Shown here: in pieces, positions 28,084 to 34,656 of the stretch
How positions within the stretch are numbered: position 1 is the first letter of the stretch
Layout of the letters: each line of letters begins with the position of its first letter
Origin: Neolewinella persica DSM 23188
GTDB lineage: Bacteria; Bacteroidota; Bacteroidia; Chitinophagales; Saprospiraceae
NCBI RefSeq assembly: GCF_000373105.1
Contig: NZ_KB890414.1
Coordinates: forward strand, 113,620-177,619
DNA: 64,000 nucleotides
Reading direction: 5' to 3'
Notes under the pieces: model-generated
What the model saw: the letters and a program-made list of their open reading frames with translations, nothing else
What the model was told of the DNA's origin: nothing
The model's database searches: none
Program-made: the position numbers and the translations under genes

Positions 28084-30462
28084 CTACTTCTTCTTCCGAG
28101 GCGTCCGCTGCTTACGGGCCGGGGCCGCAGCCCCGGTTTTTGACTTTGGCTTGCGGGCACTGCTCTTCCGGGTAGCTTTCTTTGCACCTGCGGCCGCGCC
28201 TGATGATGCACGACCTGATCCGGCCTTACTTGCGGAAGATTTACGCCGACTGCTGCTTTTCTTCCCAGAACCGGAATCAGGCTCACCATTGATCTTCAGT
28301 ACCTTGACCAGCGCCATATCAATCCGACGACGGTCCAGGTCCACATCCTCAATCCGAACGCGCAGCTGGTCGCCCATCTTCAGGGTTTTGCCCGTCTTGC
28401 GACCGGTGATGGATAGCTTACCCGAACCGAGATCATACGGCTCGTCCATGTCAGCAAAAGAGATCATGCCCTCCACGTAGTTCTCGGTGAGTTCCACGAA
28501 GACACCAAAGTCAGCCAGACCGTTAATGATGCCATCGAATTCCACCCCGACGTTGTCGAGCATGAATTCCGTCTGCTTGTACTTGATGGATTCCCGCTCG
28601 GCGGTTACCGCTTTTCTTTCCTGAGCGGAGATGTGCTTGCAAATCTCCTCCAGCTTCATGGGGTTGGTCTTGTACAGGCTTCCCTTGTCCAGGTTAGCGT
28701 CCAGCAGGCGGTGTACCAGCACGTCGGCGTACCGGCGGATGGGACTGGTGAAGTGGGTGTAATTGTCGAAACCAAGACCGTAGTGGCCGATGTTTTCAGA
28801 AGTATAAATGGCTTTGGCCATTGTCCGGATTGCGATCGGCGAAAGCATTTTCACCATCGGGTCTTCGGATGCCTTACCTAAAAGTTCGTTGTAGCTATTA
28901 GCAATACTTTGCGGTGTGCGCAGGTCCATTTTATAGCCCAGCGCTTCGGCAAACATGGCCAATTCTTCCACTTTTTCCATGTTCGGCTCATCGTGTACCC
29001 GGAAGACGAAGGGAATCACCTCCTTCAATCGTTCGGCCTTCTGAATCATGAACGTAGCCACTTCCTTGTTAGCCAGCAACATGAAGTCTTCGATCAACAT
29101 GTTGGTATCGATCCGCTCCTTGATGTAGACTTCCAGCGGGGTGCCGTCTTCATCGAGTTTGAAACGGACTTCATTGGTAGCGAAGTCAATTGCGCCTTCT
29201 TTGAAGCGCTTTTTCCGCAGCACCTTGGATATCTTGTCCAGCAGGAAAAGCTCTTTCTTGAAGTCACCCTTTCCGGTGTCCAGCACATCCTGGGCTTCTT
29301 CGTACGTGAAACGACGATCGGAATGAGTAACGGTGCGGCCAAACCAGCGCTGGCGGATCTGGTACGTCTTGGGGTCCATGGTAAAGACGGCACTGAACGT
29401 CAGTTTGTCTTCGTGCGGCCGCAGGGAGCACAGCTCGTTGGAGATCCGCTCGGGCAGCATCGGGCAAACCCGGTCTACGAGGTAAACCGATGTGGTACGT
29501 TCGGCTGCTTCGCGGTCAAGCGCGCTGCCGGGGCGCACGTAGTGGCTCACGTCGGCGATGTGGATACCGATCTCAATCTGTCCGTTTTCCAGCTCCTGGA
29601 TGGAGAGGGCATCGTCGAAGTCTTTCGCCGTCAACGGATCAATGGTGAAGGTCGTCACGTCGCGCATATCGCGACGAATATTGATCTCCTGCGGGCTGAT
29701 CTTTGAGGGTAAGGCCTCGCTTTCGCGGACCACATCATCGGGGAAGGTAATTTGAAACCCGTTGTTGATCAGGATGCTTTGCATCTCGATTTCACTGGTA
29801 CCTTCTTCGCCGAGTACGGCGGTGAGTGTACCCGATAGTTGCTTGAAGCGGTTAGGCTCCCAATCATCGATACGCACCACCACTTTCTCGTTCGTTTCCG
29901 CACCGAGGTTTTCAGAGCGGTGTACGGCAACGAGTAGCTTAGGGGCACCGACCTGGTCGATTTCCACCTCGGCGTACTTCGGATATTCTATGTAGGTGCC
30001 AACGAAGTGGGTGATGCTGCGTTCGAGCACTTCTACAACTTCTCCTTCGGGTTTCCGGCGGCGGGTTGGCGTCCAGAAGCGGACTTTTACCTTGTCACCG
30101 TCCTGGGCGTTGCCGAGGCGGCGACCGGGGACGAAGATGTCTTCTCCATCACCATCGATAACGATGTAAGCGTCACCGGAGCGGGTTTTGTCGACACGTC
30201 CTTCGATGTAGTCAGAAGAAGTCTTCTGCTGAAAATCGCGGGCGATCTGGTACTTGAAGTTGTCGGTGGGGCGAATGGTGCCGGCCTTTTCCAGGTTTTC
30301 GAGCGCGCTGAGGACGCTGTCCTGGCTATTTTTAACCTTTAGCTTACGAATGAGCTGTTTGGGGTTATACTGTTTGCGGTCGTTGGCTTTTAATTCTTTG
30401 AGGATGGCGCGCTCTAATTCGCGAGCCTTGAGCTTAGTGCCCTTAATCTTATTTCTAGACAT
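28084..30462 (-). CDS. rnr: Ribonuclease R
   Basis: RNase R is a 3'-5' exoribonuclease that degrades structured RNA. The start at 30462 (MSRNKIKGTKL) fits the family better than the Met nine codons upstream. The 792-residue product has an N-terminal helix-turn-helix-like region (1-80) and cold-shock OB folds (about 85-230). The RNB catalytic domain has TFTIDPLTAKDFDDALS (Asp275, Asp281, Asp283, Asp284). An S1 domain (about 640-715) contains GLADFGVFVELTENYVEGM. A basic Ser/Lys/Arg/Ala tail of about 70 residues follows. The tail includes a copy of the dispersed GC motif read as G-A-A-A-G-A. Lengths of such tails vary between species. Confidence 0.96.
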   Translation of the reverse strand: MSRNKIKGTKLKARELERAILKELKANDRKQYNPKQLIRKLKVKNSQDSVLSALENLEKAGTIRPTDNFKYQIARDFQQKTSSDYIEGRVDKTRSGDAYIVIDGDGEDIFVPGRRLGNAQDGDKVKVRFWTPTRRRKPEGEVVEVLERSITHFVGTYIEYPKYAEVEIDQVGAPKLLVAVHRSENLGAETNEKVVVRIDDWEPNRFKQLSGTLTAVLGEEGTSEIEMQSILINNGFQITFPDDVVRESEALPSKISPQEINIRRDMRDVTTFTIDPLTAKDFDDALSIQELENGQIEIGIHIADVSHYVRPGSALDREAAERTTSVYLVDRVCPMLPERISNELCSLRPHEDKLTFSAVFTMDPKTYQIRQRWFGRTVTHSDRRFTYEEAQDVLDTGKGDFKKELFLLDKISKVLRKKRFKEGAIDFATNEVRFKLDEDGTPLEVYIKERIDTNMLIEDFMLLANKEVATFMIQKAERLKEVIPFVFRVHDEPNMEKVEELAMFAEALGYKMDLRTPQSIANSYNELLGKASEDPMVKMLSPIAIRTMAKAIYTSENIGHYGLGFDNYTHFTSPIRRYADVLVHRLLDANLDKGSLYKTNPMKLEEICKHISAQERKAVTAERESIKYKQTEFMLDNVGVEFDGIINGLADFGVFVELTENYVEGMISFADMDEPYDLGSGKLSITGRKTGKTLKMGDQLRVRIEDVDLDRRRIDMALVKVLKINGEPDSGSGKKSSSRRKSSASKAGSGRASSGAAAGAKKATRKSSARKPKSKTGAAAPARKQRTPRKKK
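28181..28200 (-). repeat. Dispersed GC-rich motif inside rnr basic tail
   Basis: TTTGCACCTGCGGCCGCGCC, exact core. It is read as G-A-A-A-G-A-K on the gene strand, in a disordered tail. Confidence 0.85.
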
Positions 30463-30707
30463 GTAAAATTTACTGAGTTCGGTGCCCATTTGACACCACC
30501 GCGCGGCTTGGTTAAGTGAGCCTTTTGCCTTAGAACAAGGCCGGCCCGGTACGCGGATTTTTGGTATTGGGTTATGTTGTTATCGGTGGGATAACGGTTG
30601 GACAGCTGGAAAAGTTCTGTTTTTGTTTTTTCGGATGGTCCTGATTGAAGGAAGTTATGTATCCTTTACGTTGGCTTTACCTGACTGCTTGACTTTGTGA
30701 ATAATCA

Positions 30708-30726
30708 GGGCGGGGCCGCAGGTGCC
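30708..30726 (+). repeat. Dispersed GC-rich motif, solo copy upstream of the broken gene
   Basis: GGGCGGGGCCGCAGGTGCC lies in the 345-bp divergent spacer between rnr and the small broken gene. Little else is visible in that spacer. Confidence 0.7.
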
Positions 30727-30794
30727 GTTAAGGTTAGAGATAGCAGGCTTCTGCAACGTCCCTGGGAGGTAAGGCGTTATTATGTTGAAAACCT

Positions 30795-30802
30795 TAGCTT
30801 TG
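30795..30802 (+). promoter_or_regulatory. TAnnTTTG -7 box close to a start codon
   Basis: TAGCTTTG matches exactly. The ATG at 30808 lies where transcription would begin, implying a leaderless or very short-leader transcript. Confidence 0.4.
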
Positions 30803-30807
30803 GAAGT

Positions 30808-31269
30808 ATGAGTATCGATACCCTCAAGGAACATTTCATTGCGTTACCTAAGGACTGGCAGGAAGAGGCCATTAACTTCATTACGAACCTGTCTAAACTT
30901 CAGGCCAAGAAAAAACCGTGAAGAGCGTTACTGGAACCTGATCGACAAGAACATACTCTACGACCACCATGAAAAGTTCATCTGGTACTTTGGTATAACT
31001 GATGAGGAAATTGGTGTTGATGACCTTACCAAGAGAATAAGAACTCACATTAGAAAGGCAATTTGTATGCGGGGTTTGAAAGGTACTCTGGAAGAATAGT
31101 TAAACGCAAAATTGACAGCCGCTTACGGGGAAGGGCTACTGAAGATGACTTTACTCCTTACTACCGCTCAAAGTATGGAGAAGTTTATCCAAGAGGTAAC
31201 GTAGACCACCCATTTCTTAGTGAGGCGGAACGGCAAATCCATGACGCGCTAATTACGGAAGAGGAGTAA
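30808..31269 (+). pseudogene. Small gene broken by two frame changes
   Basis: The first frame gives 37 residues (MSIDTLKEHFIALPKDWQEE ...) and stops at 30921 just after a run of six A. The frame one base later continues with protein-like sequence (ERYWNLIDKNILYDHHEKF ...) to 31099. The original frame then resumes near 31063 (GFERYSGRIVKRKIDSRLRG ...) and ends at 31269. Removing one A and making one compensating change would give one protein of about 150 residues with a start like DUF2281-type antitoxins. It could be a decayed gene, a sequencing error in the A run, or overlapping small ORFs. The FAD-oxidoreductase starts 21 bp downstream. Confidence 0.45.
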
Positions 31270-31290
31270 AAACCGCCGTACCTTAGCCCC

Positions 31291-32574
31291 ATGTCAACCC
31301 TCCAAGAAACCCCCATCGTCATTATTGGCGCCGGCCCCGGTGGCGCAGCCACCGCCCTAAGGCTCTCTTACCTGGATATTCCCTGCGTTCTGATCGATAA
31401 AGCGACGTTCCCCCGCGATAAAATTTGCGGTGATGCCCTTAGCGGCAAGGTCCCTACCCTGCTCAACAGGTTGGACCCAGCCATTATGGAGCGGTTCCGG
31501 CAGCGGTTCACGCCCATTGATGTTTGGGGTATCCGTTTCATTCCACCTTCTAAAAAGTTGATCGAGCTACCATTCAAAGTTGGCTACGAGCGTATTCCCG
31601 ACGCAGCACCAGGCTACGTTTCCAAGCGGATGGACTTCGACGCCTTCCTCATCGAGGAGGTGCAACGCCGGGACAATATTGACCTGCGGCTGAATACGGA
31701 GATCGGCAGCTGGCAAAAAACGGAGGACGGCTACACCGTGACGACCAAAGACAAATCCGAAAGCTGGAGCTGCCGCCTCCTCGTCGATGCCAGCGGCGCC
31801 CACAGCCGTTTCAGCCGTAAGGAGGCCGGTCAGGAAATCGACCACGACCACTACGCTGCGGCCGTGCGTGCTTATTGGAAAGGCATCACCGGATTTCACA
31901 AAGACAATTTCATCGAACTCCACTTCCTGGAAAAATACAACCCCGGATATTTCTGGATCTTCCCCTTGCCCAACGGAGAAGCCAACATCGGCCTCGGTAT
32001 GCGGTCAGACATTGTGAAGAAGAAAAAGATCAACCTCCGCGAGGCGCTGGACGAGATCGTTACCTCCGACGAATTCAAAGAACGCTTCAAAGATGCCGAG
32101 CAGATTGACCCGACCATGGGCTACGGTCTTCCCCTCGGCTCTAAAGACCGGGTGTTATCGGGAGACAACTACCTGCTGGTCGGTGATGCCGGGCACCTGA
32201 TCGATCCTTTAACGGGAGAAGGGATCGGCAACGCCACTTATTCAGGGTTCATCGCCGCCGAGCTGGCCGAGAAATGCCTGGCCGAAAACCGGTTCGACGC
32301 TGTTTTTCTGAAAGATTACGACGTTCGCATCGAACGGGTATTGCGTACCGAACTCCGTCTGAGTTACCGGATGCAACAAATCATGCAGATTAAATGGCTA
32401 ACTAATTTCCTAACTGGCATCGTTGCAGCCAACCCTAAGGTGATTGAGGTACTCTGTAGAATGTACACCGACTTTGAATTGCGCAAGCAATTGGTCAAAC
32501 CAATGTTCTGGTGGAAGCTCTTTCGGGCCAAATCTGGCAAGCTTCCGGCAGTAGATTCAACGGTTTCAAAATAA
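31291..32574 (+). CDS. FAD-dependent oxidoreductase, geranylgeranyl reductase family
   Basis: The 427-residue flavoprotein has an N-terminal dinucleotide-binding motif IIGAGPGGAATALRL and the family motif DKICGDALSGK. The second FAD motif is LVGDAGHLIDPLTGEGIGNA near residue 290. These define the geranylgeranyl reductase/halogenase-like branch, whose members saturate isoprenoid chains of lipids, quinones or pigments. The C-terminal region (about 340-410) contains hydrophobic stretches consistent with membrane association. The substrate is probably an isoprenoid (inference). A TACCTTAG box, one mismatch from consensus, ends 7 bp before the ATG. Confidence 0.85.
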   Translation: MSTLQETPIVIIGAGPGGAATALRLSYLDIPCVLIDKATFPRDKICGDALSGKVPTLLNRLDPAIMERFRQRFTPIDVWGIRFIPPSKKLIELPFKVGYERIPDAAPGYVSKRMDFDAFLIEEVQRRDNIDLRLNTEIGSWQKTEDGYTVTTKDKSESWSCRLLVDASGAHSRFSRKEAGQEIDHDHYAAAVRAYWKGITGFHKDNFIELHFLEKYNPGYFWIFPLPNGEANIGLGMRSDIVKKKKINLREALDEIVTSDEFKERFKDAEQIDPTMGYGLPLGSKDRVLSGDNYLLVGDAGHLIDPLTGEGIGNATYSGFIAAELAEKCLAENRFDAVFLKDYDVRIERVLRTELRLSYRMQQIMQIKWLTNFLTGIVAANPKVIEVLCRMYTDFELRKQLVKPMFWWKLFRAKSGKLPAVDSTVSK

Positions 32575-32681
32575 CCTAACGAAATTTTAACATTTTTTAA
32601 GTTATATTTCGTAACAATTTGCTCCAAAGTGGAGTTAAAGAATTAGTTGATTAAGTTTCATATACTAGTGAGTGTAAAGTG

Positions 32682-32722
32682 AGCCTCCGACCCTATTTGA
32701 TGGGTACGGGGGTTCTTTTTTT
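32682..32722 (+). terminator. Probable terminator downstream of the flavoprotein gene
   Basis: CCTCCGACCC pairs with GGGTACGGGGG (one bulge, one wobble). TTCTTTTTTT follows. It lies about 110 bp past the stop, which is far but still plausible. Confidence 0.6.
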
Positions 32723-33132
32723 GCAGGTTGCAGCGTTCGCTTGCGCTCACGTTGCAGGTTGCAGCCGCTCACTTCGTTCGCTGTTGCAGGTTCGACCATA
32801 ATCATCATACATAGGTTATTCCGTTTAGAATTCTGAGTTAGCCGCCAGACGACCTTTAATAGGCCAGAGGTTCGTCAGACGATTTTGGTCGAGTTGCGTG
32901 CTTTCCTCTCAGGGTGTGAGCGAACGGAATACCAGGGCTATTGATGTACTGGTTTGAGCGGCTAAGACTGGGGGCGCTTAGGTTAACGGAACGGCCTTCG
33001 TTACGAACGCAGAAGGAATAAACAGCAAAGCTGAAACCCGTTCTGCGTTCCAAAACAACGCCACAATAAAAACAATTTAGTCGCCCTACCCAATTGCCGC
33101 TACCCGACAAGTGCTGAGACACCTGCGGGTAG
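32723..33132. other. Repeat-rich spacer at the edge of the Rhs island
   Basis: No supported gene. At 32725-32795, GTTGCAGG/TTGCAG phrases recur around GCGTTCGCTTGCGCTCACG. At about 33005-33050, GAACGCAGAA pairs with TTCTGCGTTC, with CAGCAAAGCTG nested inside, forming a cruciform-capable hairpin. A minus-strand open frame at 32856-33140 (94 residues) reads straight through this hairpin and looks non-coding. It may be debris from a former mobile or Rhs element. Confidence 0.4.
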
Positions 33133-33771
33133 CTATTCATTGGGGGGGAAACTTATGTTTTCAAAAAGAGCAGATACTTCAGAGGTGGTCATCGTTCTTT
33201 CCGTTTTTACATGAATGGAAAGAGATTTTGGAAAATTACTATTTTTGTTGGAATTGTCAATCATGAAATATTGAAATTCATTCATTTTTGCATTGCCGTA
33301 TAGCTGTATCGTTACTTCGCCATCATCTAGGCTATTCATTTTAGAGAATTTTGCAACTTCCTCTGGAACTGTAATGGCATGAGAATAGTTGCTATCGAAG
33401 TATGAAAAGTTGACGTGTAAATCATCGCCAATTGACACGACACTCATACTGTCCATGATGGCTTCAATGTCAACCTTTTCTCCGTTATTGATTTTTAGCT
33501 TCGGAATCGCATTTATTTTCCACTGACCGCTTTTGATATATTCTTCACCGGAATATGGAGTACTCGAAGAGTAAACTCCATATCCATAGTCAATCTGAAC
33601 TTCCCATTCTTCACAATCATAGATTATGAAATGCGTGTCACTATAAAATTCTGTTTTCTTCTCACAATTTGAAATAGGAAAACCGTAGGCTATATCATGT
33701 TGCATGTGGCAGCCTATTAAGAAAAACAGAAATATGTTGATTAGCACCAGTGCCTTAAGTCGGTTTATCAT
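33133..33771 (-). CDS. Hypothetical lipoprotein, candidate immunity protein of the Rhs tip
   Basis: This 212-residue protein has a signal peptide with lipobox FFLIGC (Cys about 21) and no domain I recognise. The body is acidic and Tyr/Ser/Asn-rich, with codon usage AT-richer than the flanking housekeeping genes. It starts 13 bp downstream of the Rhs-tip gene on the same strand, the usual position of an immunity gene in polymorphic toxin loci. A periplasmic or outer-membrane lipoprotein would suit a toxin that is a secreted protease. Immunity function is inference from position; no similarity supports it. Confidence 0.6.
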   Translation of the reverse strand: MINRLKALVLINIFLFFLIGCHMQHDIAYGFPISNCEKKTEFYSDTHFIIYDCEEWEVQIDYGYGVYSSSTPYSGEEYIKSGQWKINAIPKLKINNGEKVDIEAIMDSMSVVSIGDDLHVNFSYFDSNYSHAITVPEEVAKFSKMNSLDDGEVTIQLYGNAKMNEFQYFMIDNSNKNSNFPKSLSIHVKTERTMTTSEVSALFENISFPPNE

Positions 33772-33783
33772 ACATTGCCTCTT

Positions 33784-34656
33784 TTAATATATTCTTTTAG
33801 GTATTATATCACCTTTCTTCACATTGAAGCCCCAGGGCGCAATGTTCGTCGAAGTATGATAAAACCAATTGGTATTAGTGAATTTGGATATCTCTCGGTT
33901 TGACCCCCGATTTGCATCACTCACATTAGATAGAATATTGACCATCTGTGAACCCGTCAAAACTGACTTTGGATTATCGTATGACATGATATTGCTCGTT
34001 CCGTTGGGCACATGGGGCAAACCCATATTGTGCCCGAACTCATGGATTGCTGTAGAGACGGAATTACCTTCGATGTATCCTATCTTACCTGGAGTATTAG
34101 CTAATCCCCCAGCATTTCCTCCTCCTAGGTCGGGGTCGGCTTTACCTAAAACATTGTCAACTATCACTAATAAATGATCACTTTTGGCAACCTGGCTCAT
34201 AGAGCTGGCCTCCGAAAAATTAACATCAAATGATATATTAGTAATTCCATTGCCTGATTGAGTGCTTGATGATTGCCCGTTGTAATAATCATTTATGCCA
34301 GTGGCTACTTTTTTAGCGTTGCCAAACCAACCTGCTGAATTAAGCACTTTCCCCTCAGCATGTATGGTGAAGTTATTGACTAATACTCCGTCATTATTAC
34401 GTGACTGTTCGATAGTGACCCATATGCTATCTCCAAGAGGATCTGCGTATGAAATTGGATTGTTACCCATTCCAGTGTAAGGAGACATTTGGACAAAAGA
34501 CTCAGCCTTAGGATCCACTTGCAACCACCGTCCTATCGCCGGATCATAGCTTCTAAATGCCGCTAAATCTAGTCCCAAGTCCTCATTCCGTTCGATCCCA
34601 TTAAACCGATAGTGAGGAGATCCCCCCAACTTCCAGTCACTTCCCTTAGCGCGCAC
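33784..34656 (-). CDS. Orphan Rhs core fragment with C-terminal zinc metalloprotease tip
   Basis: The first 76 residues are the end of an Rhs repeat-associated core: YRFNGIERNEDLGLDLAAF, RSYDPAIGRWLQVDPKAE and the boundary YADPLGD. From 77 to 290 the variable tip is a metzincin-like protease. It has HEFGHNMGLPH (His205, Glu206, His209, His215) and a downstream Met in NIMSYD (Met224). The Rhs shell that would encapsulate it is absent. The frame opens with GTG inside the last codons of the peroxidase gene (11-bp overlap), so translation may depend on coupling, or the fragment may be silent. It is AT-richer than its neighbours. It looks like a displaced polymorphic-toxin tip with a downstream partner. 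Confidence 0.75.
   Translation of the reverse strand: MRAKGSDWKLGGSPHYRFNGIERNEDLGLDLAAFRSYDPAIGRWLQVDPKAESFVQMSPYTGMGNNPISYADPLGDSIWVTIEQSRNNDGVLVNNFTIHAEGKVLNSAGWFGNAKKVATGINDYYNGQSSSTQSGNGITNISFDVNFSEASSMSQVAKSDHLLVIVDNVLGKADPDLGGGNAGGLANTPGKIGYIEGNSVSTAIHEFGHNMGLPHVPNGTSNIMSYDNPKSVLTGSQMVNILSNVSDANRGSNREISKFTNTNWFYHTSTNIAPWGFNVKKGDIIPKRIY

Noticed and set aside
27930-28289. N-terminal extension of the cupredoxin-like protein
   Set aside because: It reads antisense-like, Arg/Pro/Gln-rich sequence overlapping the rnr end. The internal Met at 27929 starts a clean signal peptide.
33005-33050. Integron attC site
   Set aside because: A hairpin and a GTTAAC-like core are present, but there is no integrase, no cassette array and no proper paired core sites at the expected spacing.
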